DNA from: CAZFDT01 sp964518335
GTDB taxonomy: Bacteria > Planctomycetota > Phycisphaerae > Phycisphaerales > Phycisphaeraceae
DNA: 37,741 bases
Assembly (NCBI GenBank): GCA_964518335.1
Contig: CAZFDT010000048.1
Coordinates: forward strand, 1 to 37,741
Direction of reading: 5' to 3'
This document shows, piece by piece, positions 24,142 through 32,317 of the stretch. The notes beneath the pieces were generated by a model. It ran no database searches. It saw nothing but the letters and a program-made list of their open reading frames with translations, and had not been told where the DNA came from. The first letter of the stretch is position 1. The number at the start of each line of letters is the position of its first letter. A program made the position numbers and the translations under genes.

Positions 24142-25974
24142 ATGACACGCCGAAGCATGCTGGGCGTCCTCGTGCTCGGGGCGGGATTTCTGTTCTGCCT
24201 CGTTGACGTCATCAGCCGCAGCATCCGCTCCGATGGCGCGATTTCGCTAAGTGACCGGCGGATCATCCACCTCGTCCACATGCGTCTGGAGCCGGGCTAC
24301 CGTGAAGCGCTGCAGCATGTCATCGACCAGTACAACGCGCTTCCGCATGTGCTTAAGGCCGACGTCGAGGTCCGTCAGAGCGCCGTGCCGATGCTGGCCT
24401 ATGCCCAGTACCTAAATGTTCACATCGTCAGCGGTACGGCGCCTGACCTCTGCGAAAAGCCGCAAGCCCTCCGCATCTTTGGCGAAGAGTTCATCGCCCG
24501 TTATTTCGAACCACTGGGTGAATGGGTGATTCAGCCCAACCCGTACAACCAGGGCTCTTTTCTGCCCGATGGGCTGGACCCGGAACTGGCGCAGGCCTTG
24601 AGCCAATCGTCGTGGCGGGACACGTTCCTTGACGGCATGCAGAGCGGCTGGGATACACGCAATCAGGACTATTACGCCATTCCCACGGGATTCTGGGGTC
24701 ATACGCGGCTGTTCTTCAACATGAAGTTCTGCGCTCAGGCGAAAGATCTGATTCGTCGCGACCTCGGGCTGCAGCCGCTGCCGATCTGGCTCAACCACGT
24801 CGTAAACGAGATGGCATTCGTTCGTGACTCGTCGGCGCTTCGGAACTGGCTGAGCGACGACGCTCCGCCGCAGACGCTCGGCCAACTGATCGTCTTCTGC
24901 CACGCGGTCCGTCAAATCGCGAGGGAGACGGGAGATCACACGCTCGTGCCGATCGCAGGGGGGCGTGAGGCCGTTGCCGCGTTCGATGCCTACTATCGCG
25001 TGCCATTCACCTGCAGCTATGTGACGATTCTGCAGAGTTCACTTGCCGGCGGCATCTCCCATGCCCAGACCTATGGTGGATGGAAGAACGGTAAGTGGTC
25101 GTTCGAGGACCCACAGGTCTTCGGCTACTACGAATGCCTGCGGATCCTCTGCGAGCAGTTCCCGCCGGGATTCATGAGCGTGGACCGCGATCAGGCGATC
25201 CGTCGGTTCGTGACCGGCAAAGCCGCGGTCGTAGCGGCGGGCGGTGGCGACGCCAACATCATCTTTCGAACGGCCGACCCGTCCGCGGGCGATGGATCGT
25301 CGCTTTCCGGTGGTCGCGGTTTTGCGGTCCGGGTGACGAACTTGCCCTTGCCGGGATCGGATGAACGCTGGTCTGACTTCGTCGGTGAGAAGGCCAGTGA
25401 AGCGGCATTCGCAGCGGGGGCGCCCTACTCCGTATATCAAGGCGGACGGCACGGCGAATGGGCCGTGGACTTCCTGCAATTTCTCACCAGCTTTCGGATC
25501 AATGAGGAATTCAACCGCAGCGCCCAATGGTTGCCCTGCATCATCGGCACATCGCCAGCGCCGCACCTTGAGCCGTTTATGCCCGATCCGAAAGGACTCT
25601 ACCGGTACAACGGACTCCGCTTCGAGGTGCCCGGTGCACACATCTGGGACATCTATCGAGGCCAACTCTGGCTGTACCTGAGCGGTTCCATCAACTATGC
25701 GACGTTTGCAGATCGGGTCGAAGCCGCCATGGCCGATCCACGGACCGGCGTGGCGCGCGTGTTCCACTCCTACTGGATGAGCGAGGTCGATGTCCATCGC
25801 AGTCAGGATCGCATGCTTGCGGTGCAGCGTGTCCGGCTGCTAATGCTCGATGAACCCGACATGCCCATCAAATATCGGCGGGGCCTGATGTGGTCGGTGC
25901 AGGACGGTTACGGCCAAGGCGTTCGGCGTTTGTGGGACAAAATGTTTGACGGCGAGCCGTTCCCTGATTTCTGA
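24142..25974 (+). CDS. Large ABC-transporter solute-binding protein (membrane-anchored)
   Basis: 610 residues from the ATG at 24142, behind AGGAAGG; a GTG at 24133 is too close to that site. The N-terminus MTRRSMLGVLVLGAGFLFCLVDV is a signal sequence or anchor with no proper lipobox. The body resembles family 1 extracellular sugar-binding proteins (YREALQHVIDQYNALP, YAQYLNVHIVSGTAPDL, YAIPTGFWGHTRLFFNMKF, FVTGKAAVVAAGGGD, GEWAVDFLQFLTS), but it is about 150-200 residues longer than usual. Large members of this type often carry bulky oligosaccharides, which fits a polymer-degradation locus. The ligand is unknown. It is the second gene of the operon; the first permease starts 22 nt after its stop. 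Confidence 0.82.
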   Translation: MTRRSMLGVLVLGAGFLFCLVDVISRSIRSDGAISLSDRRIIHLVHMRLEPGYREALQHVIDQYNALPHVLKADVEVRQSAVPMLAYAQYLNVHIVSGTAPDLCEKPQALRIFGEEFIARYFEPLGEWVIQPNPYNQGSFLPDGLDPELAQALSQSSWRDTFLDGMQSGWDTRNQDYYAIPTGFWGHTRLFFNMKFCAQAKDLIRRDLGLQPLPIWLNHVVNEMAFVRDSSALRNWLSDDAPPQTLGQLIVFCHAVRQIARETGDHTLVPIAGGREAVAAFDAYYRVPFTCSYVTILQSSLAGGISHAQTYGGWKNGKWSFEDPQVFGYYECLRILCEQFPPGFMSVDRDQAIRRFVTGKAAVVAAGGGDANIIFRTADPSAGDGSSLSGGRGFAVRVTNLPLPGSDERWSDFVGEKASEAAFAAGAPYSVYQGGRHGEWAVDFLQFLTSFRINEEFNRSAQWLPCIIGTSPAPHLEPFMPDPKGLYRYNGLRFEVPGAHIWDIYRGQLWLYLSGSINYATFADRVEAAMADPRTGVARVFHSYWMSEVDVHRSQDRMLAVQRVRLLMLDEPDMPIKYRRGLMWSVQDGYGQGVRRLWDKMFDGEPFPDF

Positions 25975-25996
25975 TCCAGCGAGCACATAACCAGCA

Positions 25997-27511
25997 ATGA
26001 GTCTGTCGAGCCAATCATCTCCAGTCGCACTCAAATCAGTGGCGGTCACTGCCTCAAGAGCGCGACGGGCCTCCAAGGTTGTCCAGCGTGCGAAGCTCTG
26101 GGGCAAGCTGTACCTGCTCATGGCGCCGAGCATGATCGGTTTGGCGGTGTTCAACTACTACCCCAAGTTCGATGTCGTGCGTAAGTCGTTCTACCGTTGG
26201 ACGCCCGGCCGGGTGCTGGACTACATCGGTCTGGGCAACTTCCTCGACGTGGCCGCCGACCCGCTGTTCTGGCAGTCCATCAAGCTCGTGTTCATCCTGC
26301 TGGCCGCCAACCTTTTCAAGATGTGGCCGGCCATGGTGACGGCGATCGCCCTGCATCGACTGGTGTCAAACCGCTGGCGCTACATCTACCAGGTGCTATT
26401 CGTGGTGCCGATGGTCATTCCGACGCTGGTGTGGCTTTTGATCTGGAAGGGGTTCTACGACGCAGACTTCGGCATCCTCAACCGCATTCTCAACGCGACC
26501 GGCCTGATGCACGTGCTGGCGTGGCTTGACGGGACCGACCAAGCGCCGGGCCTCATGCCGAGACTGGCCGCCGCCATGGTCCCGATTCGGGAACACGCCA
26601 TTCAACCGGTCTTCGGAAGCATCGGTGGATTGCTGCTCACCGGCGCGGCAATCCTGCTGGTGTTGCGGTCGGACGCCCCCCCTGACCGCCCCTGGTTGTG
26701 GCGCGGTCTCTTGTTGGTGATGTCACTGCTGGTGGGATTGTCGCCCGCGGCATTCGATATGGGGATTCCTGCCGGCCTGGGGTTGCTGGCGATGACCATC
26801 GGCGCCGCGTCGATTATGGGCGCCATGCCGCGGAGCCACTGGCTGATGTGGACTTGCCTGGTATTGGTCGGCTTGTGGGCGATGGGCGATCAGCCGCTGC
26901 GCCTGCCAATCCTGATTGGGGCAGCACTGATCCTGGGCATCATCACGAGGCGTGACAGTTGCCGCCACATCCTTCGGACCGTCGGATGGGGGCTGGTCGC
27001 GGTCGCGGCCGTTCTCACGCTGGGGGGCGCCATCTGGACTGTGCCGACCAACCAATTTGCGACCGGCACCCCGGCCTGGCTGGGCAATGAGCACCTGATT
27101 ATTCCTGCCATCGTGTTCTGGGGTTTTCCGTGGGTCGGCACGATCAGTGTCCTGATCTACCTTGCTGGACTGCAGCAGATTTCCGTGGATGTCTATGACG
27201 CCGCCGAAATCGATGGCGTGGGACCACTGAGCAAAGCCTTCTACATCGAGCTGCCGCTGCTGTTAACGCAGGTGCGAATCAACCTGATCTTCATGACGAT
27301 CGGGACACTGACCGGCTTCGAGCTTTTCCTGATCCTGCTGGGCTCGTCGGGCGGACCTGGCAACAAGGGCATGGTGCCCGGCCTTTACATGTACAAGAAG
27401 GCGTTCGAAGATCTTGAATACGGCTATGCATGCGCGCTGGGCATGGTGCTGTTCGTGACCATCCTGGCGCTGACCCTCATGTACCAGAAATACCTGCGCG
27501 TCGAACGGTGA
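25997..27511 (+). CDS. ABC sugar permease (MalF-like) with a large inserted membrane domain
   Basis: 504 residues, against about 290-320 for the family. Residues 35-170 and 360-504 read as one normal sugar permease: LYLLMAPSMIGLAVFNYYPKF, LFVVPMVIPTLVWLLIW, WLGNEHLIIPAIVFWGFPWVG and the EAA loop YDAAEIDGVGPLSKAF (400-415), which contacts the ATPase. Between them, residues about 175-360 (about 26519-27076) form an extra hydrophobic block with some six candidate membrane segments (near 208-224, 235-250, 257-276, 282-296, 301-317 and 327-348). The flanks join as in ordinary permeases (FGILNRILN, then WLG), so the block looks inserted into a loop. No frameshift is needed. The function of the insert is unknown. 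The second permease follows after 4 nt. Confidence 0.85.
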   Translation: MSLSSQSSPVALKSVAVTASRARRASKVVQRAKLWGKLYLLMAPSMIGLAVFNYYPKFDVVRKSFYRWTPGRVLDYIGLGNFLDVAADPLFWQSIKLVFILLAANLFKMWPAMVTAIALHRLVSNRWRYIYQVLFVVPMVIPTLVWLLIWKGFYDADFGILNRILNATGLMHVLAWLDGTDQAPGLMPRLAAAMVPIREHAIQPVFGSIGGLLLTGAAILLVLRSDAPPDRPWLWRGLLLVMSLLVGLSPAAFDMGIPAGLGLLAMTIGAASIMGAMPRSHWLMWTCLVLVGLWAMGDQPLRLPILIGAALILGIITRRDSCRHILRTVGWGLVAVAAVLTLGGAIWTVPTNQFATGTPAWLGNEHLIIPAIVFWGFPWVGTISVLIYLAGLQQISVDVYDAAEIDGVGPLSKAFYIELPLLLTQVRINLIFMTIGTLTGFELFLILLGSSGGPGNKGMVPGLYMYKKAFEDLEYGYACALGMVLFVTILALTLMYQKYLRVER

Positions 27512-27515
27512 TCCG

Positions 27516-28352
27516 ATGGCCAATCGCGTTGACCGAAAATCTGAGGCCGTGAAGCACTTCATCGTGGTGTTCGTGCTGATGTGCGCTTTTTTCCCGTTGT
27601 TCGTGTCCGTCGTCGTGAGCTTCAAGAGCAACGAGCAGTATCAAACCAACCCCTGGTTCTTCGACGCGGTCTCGACGTGGCGATGGGGGAATTGGGCTCG
27701 CGCCTGGGGCATTGTGAGCACCTACATCGCCAACTCGGTGATCGTGACGGTGATGGCCGTCACGATCGGCATCGCGATGATCATCCCGACCAGCTACGTG
27801 CTGGCGCGCTATCGCTTCCCGGGCCGAAGCTTCGTTTACTATGGCATCGTCGCGTCCATGTTCCTGCCGGGCACGGCAGCCACGCTGGTGACGCTCTACT
27901 GGCTGATCCATAACCTCGGTATGGTCAACACGCTCAGTGCGCTGATCGTGGTCGGCGCCGTGGGTGGCCAGGTGACGGGAATCTTCATCATGCGGCAGTT
28001 CATCGAGGACATCCCTCGCGAACTGTTTGAATCCGCCCAAGTCGATGGCGCAGGACATCTGCAGCAGATCGGGCACATCGTCATACCGATGTCGGCGCCG
28101 ATCATGGGCACCGTGACCATCATGAACTTCCTGGGCGTGTGGAACATGGTCATGTTGCCGCTGATTCTGCTGCGCGATGAAGAGAAGCTCACGATCCCCG
28201 TCGGACTTCTCCGCCTAGAGGGCGAATATGTGAAACAGTGGGGCGAGATGATGGCCGGTTATCTGATCGCGTCGGTCCCGCTGGTGGTCCTGTTTCTTTT
28301 CACGATGCGATGGTTTGTGCGCGGGTTGTCAGCCGGTGCCATCAAGGGCTGA
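27516..28352 (+). CDS. ABC sugar permease (MalG-like)
   Basis: 278 residues, normal for the family, with six membrane segments and the EAA loop FESAQVDGAGHLQQIGHIVIPM (around residues 168-189), where the ATPase docks. Typical pieces include PLFVSVVVSFKSNEQ, NSVIVTVMAVTIGIAM, SYVLARYRFPGR and FLPGTAATLVTLYWLIHNLGMVNT. It starts 4 nt after the first permease stop, so the two are translationally coupled and form the channel pair for the binding protein upstream. No ATP-binding subunit is encoded anywhere in the window; a shared MsmK/UgpC-like ATPase elsewhere is the usual solution (known for other sugar importers, inferred here). Confidence 0.92.
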   Translation: MANRVDRKSEAVKHFIVVFVLMCAFFPLFVSVVVSFKSNEQYQTNPWFFDAVSTWRWGNWARAWGIVSTYIANSVIVTVMAVTIGIAMIIPTSYVLARYRFPGRSFVYYGIVASMFLPGTAATLVTLYWLIHNLGMVNTLSALIVVGAVGGQVTGIFIMRQFIEDIPRELFESAQVDGAGHLQQIGHIVIPMSAPIMGTVTIMNFLGVWNMVMLPLILLRDEEKLTIPVGLLRLEGEYVKQWGEMMAGYLIASVPLVVLFLFTMRWFVRGLSAGAIKG

Positions 28353-28387
28353 ATGATCCAGTGCGTCGTACGGGAGATTGAACACCT

Positions 28388-29386
28388 ATGCCTCACATTG
28401 CCGCCGAGGCAATCACCCGGCAATTGTCTTCGTGCTTCGAGCGCGAAGGGCTCACGCCTGAGCGAGCCCGTCGCCTGACGGAGTTCTGTGTCGCTGCCAG
28501 CGCCGATGGGGTGCCCTCGCATGGGGTGAACTTCGCGGCGCGCTTGTTGCGCATTATCCGCCGCGGGACCGTGCCCGACGTCAACAGTTTGCCCCGGCTC
28601 GTGAGCGGATTCGGTGCGACCGATCGCTATGACGGCCAACTGGGTCTGGGCGTGCTCAACGCTGAATTCTGCATGCAGGCGGCCATCTCGCTCGCAATGC
28701 GCTTCGGCGTCGGCTGCGTGGCGCTGAATCGCACGCAGCATTGGGGCCGCGCCGGAAGCTACGGCTGGCTTGCCGCCGAAGCCAACTGTCTGGCAATCTG
28801 CTGGACCAATACACAGCGCAACACCGCGAGTTGGGGGGGGCGCGTCCGGGCGGTGGGCAACAACCCGCTCGTATTGGCCGTGCCAGGGCAGGACGGTCGC
28901 CACCTCGTGTTCGACGGCGCGATGAGCCAGTTTTCCTATGGTCGGCTGCGCGGCCACGCCAACCGTGGCGCGCCGCTGCCGGTGGTGGGCGGCGTAGATG
29001 CGGGGGGGATACCTACCACTGATGCTGCGGCCATTCTCGATGGCGGCGTGCCCTGGCCCATGGGATTCTGGAAGGGCTCGGGCCTCGCCATCGCCCTTGA
29101 TGCGTTCGCCGCGATTCTCAGCGACGGACACCATAGCGCCCAGATCGATGCGGGCGGCACCGACGTCGGATGCAGCCAAGTCTTCATCGCGTTCCAGCCA
29201 GACGGCCTCGGCGGCGCGCCCGCGAGCCAGCGCGTCGCACAGATCGTGCAAGCCCTTAAAGCATGTGACCCGGCCTGTCGATACCCCGGCCAATCGGCGT
29301 TGGAGCACCGCGAACTGAGCCGGTCGAAGGGCATTTGGGTTGATGACGACATCTGGTCGGAACTCACAGCGTGCATCAAGCCGTAA
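28388..29386 (+). CDS. Ldh/YlbC/YiaK-family NAD(P)H-dependent oxidoreductase
   Basis: 332 residues, start behind GGGAG. It matches the malate/L-lactate dehydrogenase family (Ldh_2), which is unrelated to Rossmann dehydrogenases. ADGVPSHGVNFAARLL carries the catalytic His region. NRTQHWGRAGSYGWLAAE, WGGRVRAVGNNPLVLAVPG and GFWKGSGLAIALDAFAAILS follow family order. YiaK, the closest well-known sugar member, reduces 2,3-diketo-L-gulonate; others act on lactate, malate, ureidoglycolate or sulfolactate. Here a keto-sugar acid or lactate is plausible, the latter as a fate of lactaldehyde from an RhmA-like aldolase, but the substrate is not determined. It lies 35 nt behind the permease and ends the transporter operon. 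The last 11 bp overlap the convergent aldolase gene. Confidence 0.85.
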   Translation: MPHIAAEAITRQLSSCFEREGLTPERARRLTEFCVAASADGVPSHGVNFAARLLRIIRRGTVPDVNSLPRLVSGFGATDRYDGQLGLGVLNAEFCMQAAISLAMRFGVGCVALNRTQHWGRAGSYGWLAAEANCLAICWTNTQRNTASWGGRVRAVGNNPLVLAVPGQDGRHLVFDGAMSQFSYGRLRGHANRGAPLPVVGGVDAGGIPTTDAAAILDGGVPWPMGFWKGSGLAIALDAFAAILSDGHHSAQIDAGGTDVGCSQVFIAFQPDGLGGAPASQRVAQIVQALKACDPACRYPGQSALEHRELSRSKGIWVDDDIWSELTACIKP

Positions 29387-30194
29387 TGTGCTGTTGGTCG
29401 CCGCCGGCGGCAGCGCGGCCGAACGCAATGCCCATTGCGCTGTACTCACTGGTCAGTGAGATCGCGGCCTTACGCAACGCCCCGACGTCCCCGCCGTACA
29501 CGAGGAGCGTGCCGCCGGCGTTCAGAACATACTTAGCATGGTCCGGATTCTCGACGATCATGCCCCACGCCAGGCCATGTTTCGCGCTGGCTGCGGCGAC
29601 ACGTGCAATGACGTCGTTGAGTCCCTGCGAGCCCCAAGCCAGGTCCACACCAAGTTCGAGGCCCAGATCGGCAGTGCCAATGAAGAGCAGGTCGATACCT
29701 CTGATCGCCGCGATGGCGTCGACGTGCTCCAACGCCTCGCGTGTCTCGATCTGCAGCACGACGACAGTCGCCTCGGAGTCGCGGACGAACTGCATGGGCG
29801 GCCTCATGCCGTAGCCCGAGGCGGGCGTCATGGTGGCCAGACCACGTCGGCCCAGGGGCGGGAAGCGGACCCAATCGACCAAGAGCCGGACGTCCTCGAT
29901 GCTGCGAACGCGCGGGTACATGATCGCGTCAGCGCCGGCGTCGAGGATCAGCGACGCGGCGTCGAGCCGGCCGTGGGGCACGCGGACCAGGGCATCGGTA
30001 TCGGTGCGATGCGCCATCTGGATGTGGCCGAACAATGTCGGCATGTCCATCGGCCAGTGCTCGGAATCCAGCCACAGGCAGTCGACGCCAGCCGATCCGA
30101 GCAGGTGGGGCACCATCAGGGAATCCAGCGCGCAGGAGAAGCAGTGAATTGGCCGGCTTTGGTCCAGCCGATCCCGGAGAATACTTCGGCGCAT
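29376..30194 (-). CDS. HpcH/HpaI family (2-keto-3-deoxy acid) aldolase, copy 2
   Basis: 272 residues, paralogous to the protein at 17939-18733 over its full length. Catalytic positions are kept: CLWLDSEH (His46), LVRVPHG (Arg71), LQIETREA (Glu150) and FIGTADLGLELG (Asp176). This is a class II, divalent-metal aldolase yielding pyruvate plus an aldehyde. The region around residues 120-140 (TMTPASGYGMRPPMQF) differs from copy 1 and could change substrate choice. The C-terminal tail AAAGGDQQHITA overlaps the Ldh gene by 11 bp. It is the last gene of the long minus-strand operon that begins with the GH99-like gene, 45 nt after the KDPG-type aldolase. Together with that enzyme it suggests a non-phosphorylated 2-keto-3-deoxy acid route. 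Confidence 0.88.
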   Translation of the reverse strand: MRRSILRDRLDQSRPIHCFSCALDSLMVPHLLGSAGVDCLWLDSEHWPMDMPTLFGHIQMAHRTDTDALVRVPHGRLDAASLILDAGADAIMYPRVRSIEDVRLLVDWVRFPPLGRRGLATMTPASGYGMRPPMQFVRDSEATVVVLQIETREALEHVDAIAAIRGIDLLFIGTADLGLELGVDLAWGSQGLNDVIARVAAASAKHGLAWGMIVENPDHAKYVLNAGGTLLVYGGDVGALRKAAISLTSEYSAMGIAFGRAAAGGDQQHITA

Positions 30195-30239
30195 ATCGCC
30201 TTCCTTTCGGTAATGTCACAACCGTCGCATGCACTCACA

Positions 30240-31043
30240 TCATGAGATCCACGAGCTGGCGGCAATCAAGTCTGTTTCGCCTCGCTCGATGGCGGCTTCC
30301 AGCGCGGGTTGGGCACTGCGCCGCGTCTCCCGCACGGCGTCGAGCATCGCCCGAACGCGTTGGGTCACCAGCTTGCTGGTGATCTTGCGATTGGCGGCAA
30401 GATCGTCCTTGAGTATCAGGTCGAAACCGGCAGAGGCGACGGGAACGCCGCGCTCCATGAAAAAGCAGGCGCGGTTCGCCGTGATGCCGCCTGAAACGAG
30501 GAACGGAAATCCGCAATGACAGCCGGGCGGGCTGTGAAGCACCAGTGCCTCGCCGGGCGGCGCGTTGACGGTTACCTTGACGAGATCGGCGCCCAGTTCG
30601 AGCTGGTCCATCGCTTCATTGGCCGTGCCGACGCCGGGAATCATCACCAAACGCTGCCCATACTTGTCATAGGTTTGCGGCTGAAAGCGCAAGAACGAGA
30701 TCATCCCGTCAACGCCCAGATCCGCCATTTCATCGACAGTGGTGAAGTGAGGTCGAGTTCGCGCGAGTGCCTGGGCGGCGCGCTGGCCATCCACGAGCGT
30801 GGCGCCCACGACCTTGATCGACGGGTGGTGTCGCTTGATCCACGGGATCATCTTGCGAGCATCATGCCGACGGCAGGTGTATTCCAACACCTCGCACCCG
30901 GCGTCGATGGCCCCCTCGATGAGCATCTGCGAATCGATCTGATCGTGGACGTAGATGGGCAGGAACCCTTGCCGGACAATGGCATCGACGGTCTGTTGCC
31001 TGGCCTGCATGGGGCTTTCCAAGAGTGTGGACTGACTGGTCAT
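30240..31043 (-). CDS. KDPG/KHG-type class I aldolase
   Basis: 267 residues from the ATG at 31043, which overlaps the stop of the AGE gene (ATGA). An AAAGG ribosome site precedes it. Fold and motifs are those of 2-keto-3-deoxy-6-phosphogluconate/4-hydroxy-2-oxoglutarate aldolases: GCEVLEYTCR (Glu54), VVGATLV, VMIPGVGT, DLVKVTVN with the Schiff-base Lys156, and FLVSGGIT (phosphate or carboxylate loop). It is longer than E. coli Eda (213 residues) because of an N-terminal extension, a stretched middle loop and a longer C-terminus. It probably cleaves a 2-keto-3-deoxy sugar acid to pyruvate plus an aldehyde or glyceraldehyde 3-phosphate. No sugar-acid kinase is seen in the window, so an unphosphorylated substrate is possible. 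Confidence 0.85.
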   Translation of the reverse strand: MTSQSTLLESPMQARQQTVDAIVRQGFLPIYVHDQIDSQMLIEGAIDAGCEVLEYTCRRHDARKMIPWIKRHHPSIKVVGATLVDGQRAAQALARTRPHFTTVDEMADLGVDGMISFLRFQPQTYDKYGQRLVMIPGVGTANEAMDQLELGADLVKVTVNAPPGEALVLHSPPGCHCGFPFLVSGGITANRACFFMERGVPVASAGFDLILKDDLAANRKITSKLVTQRVRAMLDAVRETRRSAQPALEAAIERGETDLIAASSWIS

Positions 31044-32317
31044 GCTGTGCCTTTCAAATAGGGGTGAGTTCGTTCGAGGGCTTCGAGGGCGTACACGAGC
31101 GCACGGGGAAGGTGGAACGGATCTTTCACGGGCAACGCGACGAAACGATTGAGCGGCCGGCCGGTCCGATCCAGTCGCTGCCGCCATTCGCCGTGTTCTG
31201 GCACGGGGAAATGCGCCAATGACCAGGCCAAGACACGATCGTGCCACGCGCGACACCATTCCTCGCCGGACACTTCGAAGGCCAGTAGCGTGCCGCACAG
31301 CGATTCGCAGTGCGGCCACCACGCTTTGACGTCGGCGTTGGGCAGAAACGGCGGCCCGCCGCTCAGGTCGCCACCCAGCAGCAGCCCGCCGTACTCGCCG
31401 TCCCAGCCGCGCTCCAGACTCCATCGCATCAGTTCGCAGGCCTGAGCAAGTCGGCCACGGTCGCCGGTGTGGCGAAGGTTCTCAATCTGGAACCAGGCGG
31501 TCTCGACACCGTGCCCACCGCTGAAATACGTACCCGCCGGTGGCGATGCGAGCGTGTTGTTCAAGTTAAGATACTCCACGCCGATCTGCAGCTCCGGCCG
31601 GCGGAAATGATCCAGAACATCCTGGCTCAACAGCCACGCCGCCTCGCGCACGTGCGGATCGCCTGTCAGTTTGAATAACTCCCAATAGGCCAACGAGAAT
31701 TGCATGCTCACACGGTGAGCTTTCGTGCCGGACGGAATGGGATATGGCGCGGTTTCGTAGCTTCCTGGCAGCTGGATCTTCGCCCACGATCGTCGAAATG
31801 TGTCGTTGGCCAGCGCCACCGCCGAGTCGCTGGATCGGGCCCGCGCGTACTCGATCAAGGCACAGATCGCGAACGCGTCGGTCTGGATGCTCCGTGCCCC
31901 CTCCTTCGGCCGCCAGTCCTGCGTCACCACAAACAGCCAGTCGCCGTCCGATGACCGACCATGGCGCCGCAGCCGCTCGAACAGCGTGTCGGCGATCGCC
32001 AGTTCCTCTGCATCCTTTCGGACTCGGTTGGAAACGGCTGAGAAGGTCCACAGCGCCCGCACCTGCGACCAAATGTACTTGTCGCGGCTGCGGATCGTGC
32101 CATCATCGTCGACGCACGAGAGGATGCCGCCCAGTTCATCGTCGACGGCATGACGTCGCCACCACGGCATGATGTCGTCGAGTAGCATCCGTCGATAGAA
32201 GCGTGCCAACTGCCTGGGCTTGCGAGCCGATAGGACTCGCTCACCGAAGCCGCCACGGGACAGCACATGGTCACGAAACGCTCGTGACGGCTCATTGGTA
32301 TGCGGTGATGTGGGCAT
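31040..32317 (-). CDS. AGE-family (N-acylglucosamine 2-epimerase/cellobiose epimerase-like) enzyme
   Basis: 425 residues from the ATG at 32317, behind GGTGGG; an upstream TTG at 32338 is less likely. It is an alpha/alpha-barrel of the AGE family: YIWSQVRALWTFS (residues 81-93), SGGHGVETAWF (in place of the usual PGHxIE), DVKAWWPHCESL, PEHGEWRQRLDRTG and KDPFHLPRALVYALE. These carry the two catalytic His and the Arg expected for epimerisation or ketose-aldose isomerisation at C2 of an unmodified sugar or disaccharide. It could interconvert a released hexose or deoxyhexose. The start overlaps the end of the PHP-type gene by 26 nt and the stop overlaps the aldolase start, so it lies within a tightly coupled operon. 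Confidence 0.87.
   Translation of the reverse strand: MPTSPHTNEPSRAFRDHVLSRGGFGERVLSARKPRQLARFYRRMLLDDIMPWWRRHAVDDELGGILSCVDDDGTIRSRDKYIWSQVRALWTFSAVSNRVRKDAEELAIADTLFERLRRHGRSSDGDWLFVVTQDWRPKEGARSIQTDAFAICALIEYARARSSDSAVALANDTFRRSWAKIQLPGSYETAPYPIPSGTKAHRVSMQFSLAYWELFKLTGDPHVREAAWLLSQDVLDHFRRPELQIGVEYLNLNNTLASPPAGTYFSGGHGVETAWFQIENLRHTGDRGRLAQACELMRWSLERGWDGEYGGLLLGGDLSGGPPFLPNADVKAWWPHCESLCGTLLAFEVSGEEWCRAWHDRVLAWSLAHFPVPEHGEWRQRLDRTGRPLNRFVALPVKDPFHLPRALVYALEALERTHPYLKGTA

Noticed and set aside
26519..27076. Permease insert as a separate gene or as two frameshifted permeases
   Set aside because: The frame is continuous, there is no internal ribosome site, and the flanks rejoin as one normal permease.
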